Counted from the stretch's first letter, positions 1 through 9,058 are shown. The stretch is 64,000 bases of DNA from Nocardioides kribbensis (GCF_015070375.1 NZ_JADCLL010000004.1:124001-188000), one strand, 5' to 3'. Made by a program: numbers and translations. Notes: a model not told the origin generated them from the letters alone.

Positions 1-605
1 TTCTTCGAGTAGTACTCGACGATGAGCTGCTCCTGGACCGGAAGGTCGATCTGCGCCCGGGTCGGCACCTGGTGCACCAGGATCCGCATGCGGTTCGGCA
101 GGGCCTCGAGCCAGGCCGGGACGACGCGCTCGCCGTGGGTCTCACGCGCGACGATGAACGGCGTGGTCTCCAGCGACTTCTCGCGGACGTCGATGATGTC
201 GTGCGCGGTCACCTGGAACGACGGGATGTCGACCTTGTGGCCGTTGACCAGGAAGTGACCGTGGGTCACCAGCTGGCGGGCGTGGCGGCGCGTGCGGGCG
301 AAGCCGGCACGGTAGACCACGTTGTCGAGACGGCACTCGAGCAGCTGCAGGAGGTTGTCACCGGTCTTGCCGGTGCGGCGCGAGGCCTCCTTGTAGTAGT
401 TCAGGAACTGCTTCTCGAGCACGCCGTAGGTGAAGCGGGCCTTCTGCTTCTCGCGCAGCTGCAGGAGGTACTCGCTCTCCTTGATGCGGCCGCGGCCGTG
501 GGCGCCGGGCGGGTAGGGACGACGCTCGAAAGCCTGGTCGCCACCGACGAGGTCGACACCGAGACGGCGCGACTTCCGGGTCATGGGTCCGGTGTAACGG
601 GCCAT
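1..605 (-). CDS. rpsD: 30S ribosomal protein S4 (3' end cut by window edge)
   Basis: Primary 16S rRNA-binding protein of the small subunit, needed early in 30S assembly. The product starts MARYTGPMTRKSRRLG and reaches LIVEYYSK at base 3, so only the last codon or two and the stop lie outside the window. The internal S4 (RNA-binding) domain is visible at about residues 90-155, around RRHARQLVTHGHFLVNG. It is the last visible gene of the infA-rpmJ-rpsM-rpsK-rpsD operon, 26 nt after rpsK. In actinobacteria rpoA and rplQ normally follow, which here would be off the left edge. Confidence 0.97.
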   Translation of the reverse strand, partial: MARYTGPMTRKSRRLGVDLVGGDQAFERRPYPPGAHGRGRIKESEYLLQLREKQKARFTYGVLEKQFLNYYKEASRRTGKTGDNLLQLLECRLDNVVYRAGFARTRRHARQLVTHGHFLVNGHKVDIPSFQVTAHDIIDVREKSLETTPFIVARETHGERVVPAWLEALPNRMRILVHQVPTRAQIDLPVQEQLIVEYYSK

Positions 606-631
606 GGTTCAGTCTCCTTCTAGGTCTCGGG

Positions 632-1039
632 TCAGACGCGGCGGCGCTTGGGAGGGCGGCAGCCGTTGTGCGGGGTGGGCGTGACGTCCTGGATGGTGCC
701 GACCTCGAGGCCGATGGCACCCAGCGAGCGAATCGCGGTCTCACGACCCGACCCCGGACCCTTGACGAAGACGTCGATCTTCTTCATCCCGTGGTCCATG
801 GCCCGACGCCCGGCGGCCTCGGCGGCCATCTGCGCGGCGTAGGGGGTGGACTTGCGCGAGCCCTTGAAGCCGACGGTGCCGGCCGAGGCCCACGAGATCA
901 CCGCACCGGTGGGGTCGGTGATCGTGACGATGGTGTTGTTGAACGTGCTCTTGATGTGGGCTTCGCCCTGAGCGACGTTCTTCTTCTCCTTGCGGCGCAC
1001 CTTCTTGGCGCCGGCCGCTGCGCGGCTCTTGGGAGGCAT
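632..1039 (-). CDS. rpsK: 30S ribosomal protein S11
   Basis: Platform protein of the 30S subunit that helps shape the mRNA exit region. The 135-aa product has a basic N-terminal tail ([10 protein letters not shown]) and the conserved core [13 protein letters not shown], and ends in the typical basic tail CRPPKRRRV. Length is normal for the family. It lies between rpsM and rpsD in the alpha-type operon. A short hairpin (about 1089-1104) sits in the 68-nt gap after rpsM. Confidence 0.98.
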   Translation of the reverse strand: MPPKSRAAAGAKKVRRKEKKNVAQGEAHIKSTFNNTIVTITDPTGAVISWASAGTVGFKGSRKSTPYAAQMAAEAAGRRAMDHGMKKIDVFVKGPGSGRETAIRSLGAIGLEVGTIQDVTPTPHNGCRPPKRRRV

Positions 1040-1107
1040 GCGTTATCTCCTGGGGTAGCTGGTCGTTGAGGTGAGGAAGGGCAGGTGGGACGGCGCGGGC
1101 CGTCGCG

Positions 1108-1482
1108 TCACTTGGCCTTCTTCTTGCCGGCAACCGTGCGCTTGGGACCCTTGCGGGTGCGCGCGTTGGTCTTGGTGCGCTGACCGCGGACCGGAAGGCC
1201 CATGCGGTGGCGGCGACCCTGGTAGCTGCCGATCTCGATCTTGCGACGGATGTCGGCCTGGACCTCGCGACGGAGGTCACCCTCGATCTTGAAGTTGGCT
1301 TCGATGGCGTCGCGGAGCTTGACCAGCTCCTCGTCACCCAGCTGGTGCACGCGGGTGTTCGGGTCGACCCCGGTCTCGGCGAGCAGCTGCTGGGAGCGGG
1401 TACGGCCGATGCCGTAGATGTAGGTGAGAGCGATCTCGATGCGCTTGTCGCGCGGGAGATCCACTCCAACGAGGCGTGCCAT
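1108..1482 (-). CDS. rpsM: 30S ribosomal protein S13
   Basis: Head protein of the 30S subunit; it contacts the P-site tRNA and forms intersubunit bridges with L5 of the 50S. The 124-aa product starts [16 protein letters not shown] and contains the helix-two-turn-helix region ([11 protein letters not shown]) and the basic [19 protein letters not shown] block of the C-terminal extension. The 209-nt gap up to rpmJ is unusually long for this operon. That gap has no ORF but carries a small inverted repeat next to the rpmJ stop. Confidence 0.98.
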   Translation of the reverse strand: MARLVGVDLPRDKRIEIALTYIYGIGRTRSQQLLAETGVDPNTRVHQLGDEELVKLRDAIEANFKIEGDLRREVQADIRRKIEIGSYQGRRHRMGLPVRGQRTKTNARTRKGPKRTVAGKKKAK

Positions 1483-1667
1483 GTGTCTGGCGGTCCCTTC
1501 GGGTAGTCCACAGAGGTTTCTGGTCGTGTCGCGCCCCGGGGGGATGTCGACGGCGAGCCGTCGTGCCCGGGCCCCGGCCTCTGCTCCGGGGGTGGTTCGC
1601 CGCGTCCAGGGCGGCTAAGCGATCACGTTGAGGTGTGTTCAGTTGTGGTGGTGCGGGTGGTGCGGGG

Positions 1668-1682
1668 TGCAGCCGGGCTGCA
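1668..1682 (-). repeat. Short inverted repeat after rpmJ
   Basis: TGCAGCC-g-GGCTGCA, a perfect 7-nt inverted repeat 9 nt after the rpmJ stop codon, inside the 209-nt rpmJ-rpsM gap (1483-1691). The one-base spacer means a real hairpin would open to a 3-nt loop on 6 pairs. The rest of the gap shows no gene and no clear promoter. It may be an mRNA processing or attenuation site, or chance. Confidence 0.35.
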
Positions 1683-1691
1683 GCGGGCCTC

Positions 1692-1805
1692 TCAGCCCTG
1701 GCGCTGCTTGTGTCGCGGGTTCTCGCAGATGACCATGACGCGGCCGTGGCGACGGATCACCTGGCACTTGTCGCAGATCTTCTTGACGCTGGGGTTGACC
1801 TTCAT
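1692..1805 (-). CDS. rpmJ: 50S ribosomal protein L36 (zinc-ribbon form)
   Basis: Smallest protein of the 50S subunit, 37 aa, starting [15 protein letters not shown]. The zinc ligands of the 'C+' paralogue are all present: Cys11, Cys14, Cys27 and His32. This is therefore the zinc-binding form and not the zinc-free form expressed under zinc starvation. Together with the zinc-type S14 in this window it suggests the main ribosomal locus encodes the zinc-replete set. It sits 74 nt downstream of infA. Confidence 0.97.
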   Translation of the reverse strand: MKVNPSVKKICDKCQVIRRHGRVMVICENPRHKQRQG

Positions 1806-1879
1806 CGCGGAGGTCCTTTCGTGGCCCCGGGGGGCTGTCGGCTTGACGCGTGCGCCGGCGAGCGGTCTCGCGGCACCGC

Positions 1880-2101
1880 TTACTTGTAGCGGTAGACGAT
1901 GCGACCCCGGGTGAGGTCGTACGGCGAGAGCTCCACCACCACGCGGTCCTCGGGGAGGATCCGGATGTAGTGCTGGCGCATCTTGCCGCTGATGTGGGCG
2001 AGGACCTTGTGGCCGTTGCTCAGCTCGACGCGGAACATGGCATTGGGCAGGGCCTCCGTGATGGTGCCCTCGAGCTCGATCACGCCTTCTTTCTTCGGCA
2101 T
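1880..2101 (-). CDS. infA: Translation initiation factor IF-1
   Basis: Binds the A site of the 30S subunit during initiation, together with IF-2 and IF-3. The 73-aa product starts [18 protein letters not shown] and is a single OB-fold ending GRIVYRYK, the normal length. An ATG nine bases upstream would add MED, but the family starts at MPKK/MAKK, so 2101 is preferred. It is the first gene of the infA-rpmJ-rpsM-rpsK-rpsD group and is preceded by a 242-nt non-coding stretch, which probably holds the operon promoter. Confidence 0.97.
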   Translation of the reverse strand: MPKKEGVIELEGTITEALPNAMFRVELSNGHKVLAHISGKMRQHYIRILPEDRVVVELSPYDLTRGRIVYRYK

Positions 2102-2289
2102 GTCCTCCACAATCTGTTGTCCGGTTGTCTACCGTGTGCTGCACCGCGGGGCGGGTGCCCTGCGGGTGGCCCGGGAACCTCCTCCGCCCGGGGGCGGGGG
2201 TGGACCTCGTGAAGCCGACCGGCGCTCCTCACCCGGCGGACGGGCAGCCTCGAGGAGCGCAGGACAGACCCACGTTGGGCCGACACGCC

Positions 2290-2295
2290 AGTTTA
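2290..2295 (-). promoter_or_regulatory. Candidate -10 element for the infA operon
   Basis: On the minus strand TAAACT fits TANNNT and lies 188 nt upstream of the infA start, in the 242-nt gap 2102-2343 between the LLM oxidoreductase gene and infA. No good -35 hexamer is seen at 17-18 nt. If used, it would give a leader of about 180 nt. The remaining gap sequence is GC-rich with no ORF. Confidence 0.35.
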
Positions 2296-2343
2296 GTTCG
2301 CGGGCGCCCCAGAACCCTAATCAGCCCGAGCGCCGCGCTGGGC

Positions 2344-3405
2344 TCAGGCGGCGAGCAGCCGCAGCGCCTCCACGCGCGCGGGCGAGCTGCCGGGCTCGGT
2401 GCCCACGTGGGCGCCCGCCACCGGCACGACCATGACCTCGTCGACGCCGTACGTCGAGGCCAGCTCGGCCACCCGGGCGCGGGCCGCCTCGGGGGCGTCG
2501 ATGACCCAGCGCGCGGCCATCGCGTCGATGACGTCCTGCTGCGCGGGCGGGGCCTGGACCTTCTCGGCCTCCTCCACCAGCACCTGCGCCTGCAGCGGCT
2601 GCCCGGTGCGCAGGGCCAGCATCATCTGCAGCTGCGGCAGGGCGCGCAGGCGGGCCTCCTCCGCGGTCGGCGCCACCGAGACGTTGACGGTCAGGAAGGT
2701 GCGCGGCTCGGCCAGTGCGGCGGAGGGTCGGAAGGTCGAGCGGTAGAGCTCGAGCGCCTCGGCGGTGCCGCTGCCGGAGAAGTGGTGGGCGAAGACGTAG
2801 GGCATGCCCTTCTCCGCGGCCAGGCGGGCGGAGTAGTCGGAGGAGCCCAGCAGCCACATCTCGGGCACCCCGGCGGCCGCCGGGGTCGCCTTGAGGACCT
2901 GCTGGCGACCGGCCACCGCGACGGCGACGCCCTCGGGCTCCATCATGGCCAGCACGTTGTCGACGTACTCGGGGAAGCGGGTCACGGCCTCGTCGCTGAC
3001 GCCGCCGGCCCCGTGGCGCAGGGCGTAGCTGGTGACCGGGTCGGTGCCGGGGGCACGCCCGATGCCGAGGTCGATGCGACCCGGGTAGGCGGCCTCGAGG
3101 AGCGAGAACTGCTCGGCCACGACCAGCGGGGCGTGGTTGGGGAGCATGACGCCGCCCGAGCCCACGCGGAGCCGCTCGGTGGCGCCGGCGATCATCGCCA
3201 TCACCACCGGGGGGTTGGTCGAGGCCACGGCCGGCATGTTGTGGTGCTCGGCCACCCAGTAGCGCCGGTAGCCCAGCGCGTCGGCCTCGCGCGCGAGCTC
3301 GAGAGTGGCGGCGAGGGCGTCGCCCGAGGTCTGGTCGCTGCGCACCGGCACGAGGTCGAGCACGGAGAGGGTGGGGCTGGTCTGGTGGCTGCGTGACTGG
3401 CTCAT
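2344..3405 (-). CDS. LLM-class flavin-dependent oxidoreductase (luciferase-like monooxygenase)
   Basis: A 353-aa TIM-barrel protein of the bacterial luciferase family. The N-terminal strand (LSVLDLVPVRSDQT), RYWVAEHHNMP, the RLRVGSGGVMLPNHAPL segment and the GRIDLGIGRAPGTDP block are typical of the MsnO8/'LLM class' group, which uses FMNH2 or possibly F420 as cofactor. The substrate is unknown. ATG at 3405 is used; a GTG one codon upstream is also in frame. It lies 28 nt after the TerC-like gene and is probably co-transcribed with it. Both genes stand between map and infA, where most relatives have nothing. Confidence 0.85.
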   Translation of the reverse strand: MSQSRSHQTSPTLSVLDLVPVRSDQTSGDALAATLELAREADALGYRRYWVAEHHNMPAVASTNPPVVMAMIAGATERLRVGSGGVMLPNHAPLVVAEQFSLLEAAYPGRIDLGIGRAPGTDPVTSYALRHGAGGVSDEAVTRFPEYVDNVLAMMEPEGVAVAVAGRQQVLKATPAAAGVPEMWLLGSSDYSARLAAEKGMPYVFAHHFSGSGTAEALELYRSTFRPSAALAEPRTFLTVNVSVAPTAEEARLRALPQLQMMLALRTGQPLQAQVLVEEAEKVQAPPAQQDVIDAMAARWVIDAPEAARARVAELASTYGVDEVMVVPVAGAHVGTEPGSSPARVEALRLLAA

Positions 3406-3433
3406 CACCGTCCCAACCCCACCCCGCGGAGGG

Positions 3434-4429
3434 CTATTCCGCGCCGATCGAGGCCTTGCGCCGGGTGCTGCGGTCCTTGAGCAGGCTGAGCACGGTGGTC
3501 ACCGCGAGGGTGCCGACGATGACGAGCAGCGAGAGCCAGATCGGCACCTCGGGCGCCCACTCGATGTGCTCGCCGCCGTTGACGAAGGGCAGCTCGTTCT
3601 CGTGCATGGCGTGCAGGACGAGCTTGACGCCGATGAAGAAGAGCAGGAAGGCCAGGCCGTAGGAGAGGTAGACCAGACGCTGCAGCAGGTCGCCGATGAG
3701 GAAGTAGAGCTGGCGCAGGCCCATCAGCGCGAAGACGTTGGCGGTGAAGACCAGGTAGGGCTCGCTGGTGAGGCCGTAGATGGCCGGGATCGAGTCGAGG
3801 GCGAAGAGCAGGTCGGTCACGCCGAGGGAGAGCACCACGATGAACATCGGGGTGAGCATCCGCTTGCCGTTCTCGGAGACGGTGAACTTCACGCCGTTCC
3901 AGTGCTCGGTCAGCGGCAGCCGCTTGCGCGCGATCGCGACCAGCTTGGGCTCCTCGTAGTGCTCGTCGTCGTCGCCGCCCTCCTTGGCCAGCTTGACGGC
4001 GGTGTAGATGAGGAAGGCGCCGAAGAGGTAGAAGACCCAGCTGAAGTTCTCGATCGCCGCGGCGCCGACGCCGATGAAGATGCCGCGCAGCACCAGGGCG
4101 AGCACGATGCCGATGAGCAGCGCGGTCTGCTGGTACTGCCGCGGCACCTGCAGCTTGGTCATGATGATGATGAAGATGAACAGGTTGTCGACCGAGAGCG
4201 AGTACTCGGTCAGCCAGCCGGCGAAGAACTCCCCGCCGTACTGGCCGCCGGCGAAGTACCAGACCCCCAGGCCGAAGACGACCGCGAGGGCGACGAAGCC
4301 GGCCAGGTGCAGCGAGGTCTCGCGGGTGGTGGGCTCGTGGGGCCGGCGTCCGATGACGAAGACGTCGACGAGGAGCAGGCCGGTGGTGAGGAGGACCGTG
4401 GTCCACCACAGCCAGGGGGCGACGTCCAC
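3434..4429 (-). CDS. TerC/Alx-family integral membrane protein
   Basis: A 331-aa membrane protein of the TerC family (tellurium-resistance TerC, Alx), members of which are implicated in manganese or other metal export at the cytoplasmic membrane. About eight to nine hydrophobic segments are visible. The two family signatures with conserved acidic residues are present: SLSVDNLFIF (Asp81) and VTDLLFALDSIPA (Asp206, Asp212). An acidic cytoplasmic loop, EGGDDDEHYEE, lies at about 150-160. The start is GTG with the Shine-Dalgarno GGAAAGG 7 nt upstream. I looked for a manganese (yybP-ykoY) riboswitch in the 81-nt gap to map and saw none. Confidence 0.88.
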   Translation of the reverse strand: MDVAPWLWWTTVLLTTGLLLVDVFVIGRRPHEPTTRETSLHLAGFVALAVVFGLGVWYFAGGQYGGEFFAGWLTEYSLSVDNLFIFIIIMTKLQVPRQYQQTALLIGIVLALVLRGIFIGVGAAAIENFSWVFYLFGAFLIYTAVKLAKEGGDDDEHYEEPKLVAIARKRLPLTEHWNGVKFTVSENGKRMLTPMFIVVLSLGVTDLLFALDSIPAIYGLTSEPYLVFTANVFALMGLRQLYFLIGDLLQRLVYLSYGLAFLLFFIGVKLVLHAMHENELPFVNGGEHIEWAPEVPIWLSLLVIVGTLAVTTVLSLLKDRSTRRKASIGAE

Positions 4430-4463
4430 GACGGGACCTTTCCGATTGGTGTCAGTGGTGCAG

Positions 4464-4480
4464 CCGGGTCGGGGACCCGG
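4464..4480 (-). terminator. Hairpin between map and the TerC-like gene
   Basis: CCGGGTC-ggg-GACCCGG, a perfect 7-bp stem, 31 nt after the map stop and 35 nt before the TerC-like start. There is no U-tract on the minus strand. It is a candidate intrinsic terminator or attenuator of the secY-adk-map transcript. Confidence 0.4.
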
Positions 4481-4510
4481 TGCGGAGCGGGCTCACGGTA
4501 CCCGCCGGGG

Positions 4511-5332
4511 TCACCGTCCGCCGAACGGGACCCCGAGGCCGGTGAGGGCCTCCTCGCCGCCGTCGAGGGCGGTCAGGACCCAGGCGCCGTCGGCGGTGAG
4601 GGCGAAGGTGTGCTCGAAGTGCGCGGCGCGGCTGCCGTCGGTGGTCACGACGGTCCAGTCGTCGTCGAGCACGTCGGTCTCGGCGCTGCCGAGGGTGATC
4701 ATGGGCTCCACGGCCAGGGCCAGACCGCGGACGAGCTTGGGGCCCTTGCCGGGCTTGCCGTAGTTGGGGACGTTGGGCGGCAGGTGCATCTCGGTGCCGA
4801 TCCCGTGCCCGGTGTAGTCCTCGAGGATGCCGTAGTCGCCCTGCGAGCGGACGTAGGTCTCGACCGCGTGCCCGATGTCGGAGACCCGTCCGCCGAGCCG
4901 CGCCGCGGCGATGCCGCGCCACATGGACTCCTCGGTGACGCGCATCAGCTCCACGAGCTCCGCGGAGACCTCGCCGACCGCCACGGTGATCGCGGCGTCG
5001 CCGTGCCACCCCTCGACGATCGCGCCGCAGTCGATGGAGATGACGTCACCGGAGGCCAGCACCTCGTCGGCGCCGGGGATGCCGTGCACCACCCGGTCGT
5101 TGACCGAGGCGCAGATCGAGGCGGGGAACCCGTGGTAGCCCTTGAAGGAGGGCACTCCCCCGCCGCTGCGGATCGCGTCCTCGGCCACGGCGTCGAGCTC
5201 GGCGGTGCTGATGCCGGGACGCACCGAGGAGCGCAGCAGCTCCAGGGTCTCCCCCACGAGCAGGCCGGCGCGACGCATCGCGACGACCTGCTCCGGGGTC
5301 TTGATCTCCAGGCCGCGGTCGAGCAGGCCCAC
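4511..5332 (-). CDS. map: Type I methionine aminopeptidase
   Basis: Removes the N-terminal methionine from nascent proteins after deformylation. The 273-aa product has the pita-bread fold with all five metal ligands: Asp101 (ISIDCGA), Asp112 (WHGDAAI), His176 (GHGIGTEMH), Glu209 (AVEPM) and Glu240 (FEHT). His83 (VVHGIP) is the substrate-binding histidine. It starts 2 nt after the adk stop, so secY-adk-map is one translationally tight unit. This is the standard arrangement at the end of the spc operon. Confidence 0.97.
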   Translation of the reverse strand: MGLLDRGLEIKTPEQVVAMRRAGLLVGETLELLRSSVRPGISTAELDAVAEDAIRSGGGVPSFKGYHGFPASICASVNDRVVHGIPGADEVLASGDVISIDCGAIVEGWHGDAAITVAVGEVSAELVELMRVTEESMWRGIAAARLGGRVSDIGHAVETYVRSQGDYGILEDYTGHGIGTEMHLPPNVPNYGKPGKGPKLVRGLALAVEPMITLGSAETDVLDDDWTVVTTDGSRAAHFEHTFALTADGAWVLTALDGGEEALTGLGVPFGGR

Positions 5333-5334
5333 GG

Positions 5335-5910
5335 TCAGCTCTGCGGCAGGTCGTCGAGGGCGTCGAAGATCCGCTTGGTCACGTCGGCGACCTCGCCCAT
5401 GCCGTCGACCTCGACCAGCAGGCCGCGATCGCGGTAGACCCCGATGAGCGGCTCGGTCTGCTCGGCGTAGACCTCCTGGCGGCGTCGGATGACGTCCTCG
5501 GTGTCGTCGGCGCGACCCTCGACCTGGGCGCGCTGGACCAGCCGGGCCACCAGCTCGTCCTCGTCGACGGTGAGCACGACCACGGCGTCGAGGGAGTGGC
5601 CGGTGAAGGCGATCATCCCGTCGAGCTCCTCGACCTGCGCCAGCGTGCGCGGGTAGCCGTCGAGCAGGAAGCCGGGCGTGGCGTCGTCCTCGTCGATGCG
5701 GTTGCGCACCATGAGGTTGGTGACCTCGTCGGGCACGTAGTCGCCGGCGTCCATGTACCGCTTGGCCTCGACGCCGAGGGGGGTGCCCTGGGAGACGTTG
5801 GAGCGGAAGATGTCGCCGGTGGAGATGGCGGGGATGCCGAAGTGCTCGGCGACGAACTTGGCCTGGGTGCCCTTGCCGGCCCCGGGCGGGCCCATGAAGA
5901 TCATTCGCAT
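5335..5910 (-). CDS. adk: Adenylate kinase (short, zinc-free LID type)
   Basis: Catalyses ATP + AMP to 2 ADP and sets the cellular adenylate balance. The 191-aa product has the P-loop GPPGAGKG at 7-14, the AMP-binding TGDIFRSN at 31-38, and FLLDGYPRT at 81-89. The LID region is short and lacks the four-Cys zinc motif of the Bacillus-type enzyme, as is usual in actinobacteria. It lies one base after the secY stop and 2 nt before map. Confidence 0.97.
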   Translation of the reverse strand: MRMIFMGPPGAGKGTQAKFVAEHFGIPAISTGDIFRSNVSQGTPLGVEAKRYMDAGDYVPDEVTNLMVRNRIDEDDATPGFLLDGYPRTLAQVEELDGMIAFTGHSLDAVVVLTVDEDELVARLVQRAQVEGRADDTEDVIRRRQEVYAEQTEPLIGVYRDRGLLVEVDGMGEVADVTKRIFDALDDLPQS

Positions 5911-5911
5911 G

Positions 5912-7213
5912 TCAGCGGAGGAATCCTTCGTAGTTTCGCTGCTGGAGCTGGCTCTCGATCTGCTTCACCGTGTCCAGCGCGACGCCGACCATGATGAGGA
6001 TCGAGGTGCCACCGAACGGGAAGTTCTGGTTGGCGTCGATCAGCACGAGGGCGATGAGCGGGATGAGGGCGATCAGTCCGAGGTAGAGCGCGCCCGGCAG
6101 CGTGATGCGGGACAGGACGTAGGACAGGTAGTCCTCGGTCGGCTTGCCCGCCCGGATCCCGGGGATGAAGCCGCCGTACTTCTTCATGTTGTCGGCCACC
6201 TCGACGGGGTTGAAGGTGATCGAGACGTAGAAGTAGGTGAAGAAGACGATGAGCAGGAAGAACGTCGCCATGTAGAGCGGGTGGGCCCCGGTGACGAAGT
6301 ACTTGCTGATCCACTCCACCCACGGCGAGGGGTTGGTCTGGTTGAACTGCACCGCCATCGCCGGCAGGTAGAGCAGCGAGGAGGCGAAGATGACCGGGAT
6401 GATGCCGGCCTGGTTGACCTTCAGCGGGATGTAGGTCGAGCTGCCGCCGAACATCTTGCGTCCGACCATGCGGCGCGCGTACTGCACCGGGATCCGGCGC
6501 TGGGCCTGCTCGATGAAGATGACCGCGGCGATGATGACCAGGCCGATCGCGATGACCAGGCCGAAGACCCACCAGCCCTGGCTCTTCTGGACCTCCCAGA
6601 GCGCGGCCGGGAAGGTCGCGACGACCTGGGTGAAGATCAGGATCGACATGCCGTTGCCGATGCCGCGCTCGGTGATGAGCTCGCCGAGCCACATGATCAC
6701 CGCGGTGCCGGCGGTCATGGTGATGACCATGACCAGGAAGGTCTGGGTGCCGTTGCTGTGCAGCAGCGGCAGGTTGCACTGCAGCAGGTTGCCCGAGCGC
6801 GCCAGCGCGACGATGCCCGTGGCCTGCAGCAGCGCGAGGCCCAGGGTGAGGTAGCGGGTGTACTGGGTGATCTTCGTCTGGCCCGCCTGGCCCTCCTTCT
6901 TCAGCGCCTCGAGCCGCGGGATGACCACGACGAGCAGCTGCAGGATGATGCTGGCGGTGATGTACGGCATGATGCCGAGCGCGAAGATCGTGAGCTGGAG
7001 CAGAGCTCCGCCCGAGAACAGGTTGACCAGGCTGTAGAGGCTGGCGTTGTCACCTGTCTGCGCGATGTCGATGCACTGCTGGACGTTGGCGACGTTCACG
7101 CCGGGGGCGGGGATCTGCGACCCGGCCCGGAAGATCACGATGATCCCCAGGACGAAGAGCAGCTTGCGACGCAGGTCCGGTGTCCGGAAAGCGTTGGCGA
7201 AGGCGCCTAGCAC
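5912..7213 (-). CDS. secY: Protein translocase subunit SecY
   Basis: Channel subunit of the SecYEG translocon in the cytoplasmic membrane. Ten transmembrane segments can be followed, starting with [15 protein letters not shown]. The plug/TM2 region ([22 protein letters not shown]) and the [13 protein letters not shown] loop region are recognisable. I choose the GTG at 7213 (product starting VLGAFANAF) because the purine-rich AGAGGA lies 7 nt upstream and relatives start at this point. An in-frame GTG at 7234 would add seven residues. A promoter-like extended -10 lies upstream, so secY-adk-map may be transcribed separately from the ribosomal genes. Confidence 0.95.
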   Translation of the reverse strand: MLGAFANAFRTPDLRRKLLFVLGIIVIFRAGSQIPAPGVNVANVQQCIDIAQTGDNASLYSLVNLFSGGALLQLTIFALGIMPYITASIILQLLVVVIPRLEALKKEGQAGQTKITQYTRYLTLGLALLQATGIVALARSGNLLQCNLPLLHSNGTQTFLVMVITMTAGTAVIMWLGELITERGIGNGMSILIFTQVVATFPAALWEVQKSQGWWVFGLVIAIGLVIIAAVIFIEQAQRRIPVQYARRMVGRKMFGGSSTYIPLKVNQAGIIPVIFASSLLYLPAMAVQFNQTNPSPWVEWISKYFVTGAHPLYMATFFLLIVFFTYFYVSITFNPVEVADNMKKYGGFIPGIRAGKPTEDYLSYVLSRITLPGALYLGLIALIPLIALVLIDANQNFPFGGTSILIMVGVALDTVKQIESQLQQRNYEGFLR

Positions 7214-7276
7214 GGGCAGATCCTCTTTCCTCACAACGATGAGCGGCTCCCACGGACGACCATGGAAGCCTCGGGA

Positions 7277-7285
7277 AGCCTAACA
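7277..7285 (-). promoter_or_regulatory. Extended -10 promoter candidate for secY-adk-map
   Basis: On the minus strand TGTTAGGCT matches the extended form TGNTANNNT and lies 63 nt upstream of the secY start at 7213. No convincing -35 is seen, as is common for extended -10 promoters. It lies downstream of the rplO-secY hairpin, which fits a separate secY transcript. Confidence 0.45.
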
Positions 7286-7327
7286 GGGGTGGTGACCCAC
7301 ACCTCGTCGGCCTCACGAGTGACGGCA

Positions 7328-7370
7328 AAGGCGCGGCCAGCACGCTGGTGAGCGGTGCCGGCCGCGCCTT
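7328..7370 (-). terminator. Large hairpin between rplO and secY
   Basis: Arms AAGGCGCGGCC-a-GCAC and GTGC-c-GGCCGCGCCTT pair as 11 + 4 bp with a single A/C mismatch and an 11-nt loop. The hairpin starts 12 nt after the rplO stop. No U-tract follows, as in many high-GC terminators. It probably ends or attenuates the ribosomal part of the spc operon. Confidence 0.6.
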
Positions 7371-7382
7371 GACGGGGCTGGG

Positions 7383-7823
7383 TCAGACCAGGCTGGTGGT
7401 GCCGCCTGCGGACTCGATCTTCTCCTTGGCCGAGGCCGAGAACGCGTGGGCGCTCACGTCGACCTTGACCGAGCAGTCGCCCTGGCCGAGGACCTTGACC
7501 GGGTGACCGTCGCGGACGGCGCCGCGGGCCACGAGCTCGTCGACGGTGACGGAGCCACCCTCGGGGAAGAGCGCGCTGATCCGGTCCAGGTTCACGACCT
7601 GGAACTCGACCTTGAACGGGTTCTTGAAGCCCTTGAGCTTGGGCAGACGCATGTGGATCGGCATCTGGCCACCCTCGAAGGCCACCGGGACCTGGTACCG
7701 GGCCTTGGTGCCCTTGGTACCGCGACCCGACGTCTTGCCCTTCGAGGCCTCACCGCGACCCACACGGGTCTTCGCGGTCTTGGCGCCCGGAGCGGGGCGC
7801 AGGTGGTGCAGCTTGAGCGTCAT
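7383..7823 (-). CDS. rplO: 50S ribosomal protein L15
   Basis: Late-assembly protein of the 50S subunit. The 146-aa product has the family's glycine- and basic-rich N-terminal extension ([19 protein letters not shown]) and the globular C-terminal part ending SAGGTTSLV. It follows rpmD by one base, and after its stop a strong hairpin separates it from secY. Confidence 0.98.
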   Translation of the reverse strand: MTLKLHHLRPAPGAKTAKTRVGRGEASKGKTSGRGTKGTKARYQVPVAFEGGQMPIHMRLPKLKGFKNPFKVEFQVVNLDRISALFPEGGSVTVDELVARGAVRDGHPVKVLGQGDCSVKVDVSAHAFSASAKEKIESAGGTTSLV

Positions 7824-7824
7824 G

Positions 7825-8007
7825 TCAGTCGACCTCCTCGACCGTCACCAGGTGACGGACCGTGTTGACCATGCCGCGGATCTCGGGACGGTCCTCCTTG
7901 ACGACGACGTCACCGATCCGCTTCAGGCCGAGGGTGCGCAGCGTCTCGCGCTGGTTGGCCTTGAGGCCGACCGTGCCCCTCTTCTGCTGGACCTTGAGCT
8001 GTGCCAT
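7825..8007 (-). CDS. rpmD: 50S ribosomal protein L30
   Basis: Small 60-aa protein of the 50S subunit with the usual ferredoxin-like fold: [16 protein letters not shown] at the start and the [16 protein letters not shown]-terminal part. The start ATG overlaps the last base of the rpsE stop region (ATGA), implying translational coupling. Length is normal for the bacterial form. Confidence 0.97.
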   Translation of the reverse strand: MAQLKVQQKRGTVGLKANQRETLRTLGLKRIGDVVVKEDRPEIRGMVNTVRHLVTVEEVD

Positions 8008-8636
8008 CAGGAGGACACCTCCTGCGAGACGCCCGCGGGCACCTCGGTGCGCGCCTTGAGCAGCGCCGCCGGGGCGACGTCCTCGACCGGCAGGCCACGA
8101 CGGGCGGCCACGGCCTCGGGCTGCTCGAGCATGCGCAGCGCCTCGACGGTCGCGTGCACGATGTTGATCTGGTTCGACGACCCGAGCGACTTGCTCAGGA
8201 TGTCGTGGATGCCGGCGCACTCGAGCACCGCACGCACCGGGCCACCGGCGATGACGCCGGTACCGGGCGAGGCGGGACGCAGCATGACCACGCCGGCCGC
8301 CTTCTCACCCTGGACGGGGTGCGGGATCGTGCCCTGGATCCGGGGGACCCGGAAGAAGGCCTTCTTGGCCTCCTCGACACCCTTGGCGATCGCCGCGGGC
8401 ACCTCCTTGGCCTTGCCGTAGCCGACTCCGACCAGACCTTCGCCGTCACCGACGACCACGAGGGCGGTGAAGCTGAAGCGACGACCACCCTTCACGACCT
8501 TCGCGACGCGGTTGATCGCCACGACGCGCTCGATGTAGGCGGTCTTGTCAGCCTGGCCACCGCGACGGTCGTCGCGACCGCGACGGTCACCAGACTGGCG
8601 CTCGCCACTGCGCTGTCCGCGCTGGGCTCCGCTCAT
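8007..8636 (-). CDS. rpsE: 30S ribosomal protein S5
   Basis: Protein of the 30S body involved in decoding fidelity and mRNA helicase activity at the entry channel. The 209-aa product has a charged N-terminal extension of about 30 residues ([19 protein letters not shown]), the double-stranded-RNA-binding domain with [16 protein letters not shown], and the C-terminal domain with [13 protein letters not shown]. The extended N-terminus is common in actinobacteria. It is coupled to rpmD by a 3-nt overlap. Confidence 0.98.
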   Translation of the reverse strand: MSGAQRGQRSGERQSGDRRGRDDRRGGQADKTAYIERVVAINRVAKVVKGGRRFSFTALVVVGDGEGLVGVGYGKAKEVPAAIAKGVEEAKKAFFRVPRIQGTIPHPVQGEKAAGVVMLRPASPGTGVIAGGPVRAVLECAGIHDILSKSLGSSNQINIVHATVEALRMLEQPEAVAARRGLPVEDVAPAALLKARTEVPAGVSQEVSS

Positions 8637-8673
8637 GAGACTGTTCCTCTTCTCTTCACTTGCGATGTCTGGA

Positions 8674-9057
8674 TCAGAACGTCAGGCCGCCCGAACGGGC
8701 GCCGTCCGCGAGGGCCGCGACGCGGCCGTGGTACTTGTTGCCGGCGCGGTCGAAGACGACCCCGTCGACACCGGCAGCCTTGGCGCGCTCGGCGACGAGC
8801 TCGCCGACCTTCTTCGCCTTGGCGGTCTTGTCGCCCTCGTAGCCGCGCAGGTCGGTCTCCATGGTGGAGGCCGAGGCCAGCGTCTTGCCGACCAGGTCGT
8901 CGACGACCTGGACGGTGATGTGCTTGGAGGAGCGGGTCACGACCAGGCGAGGACGCTCGGCGGTGCCGGCGACCTTCTTGCGGCCACGGACCTGGCGACG
9001 CAGGCGCGACTTGACGCGAGCGGCGGTGTGCTTGTTGTTCGAGAGCGAGATGCCCAT
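8674..9057 (-). CDS. rplR: 50S ribosomal protein L18
   Basis: Binds 5S rRNA with L5 and L25 in the central protuberance. The 127-aa product starts [16 protein letters not shown], contains [18 protein letters not shown], and ends [21 protein letters not shown] plus LTF. A longer reading frame runs upstream through rplF in another frame, but the family start and the 1-nt gap to rplF support 9057. Confidence 0.97.
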   Translation of the reverse strand: MGISLSNNKHTAARVKSRLRRQVRGRKKVAGTAERPRLVVTRSSKHITVQVVDDLVGKTLASASTMETDLRGYEGDKTAKAKKVGELVAERAKAAGVDGVVFDRAGNKYHGRVAALADGARSGGLTF

Positions 9058-9058
9058 G

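Noticed and set aside
4430-4510. Manganese (yybP-ykoY) riboswitch before the TerC-like gene
   Set aside because: The gap is only 81 nt and lacks the conserved loop sequences; it shows only a simple 7-bp hairpin.
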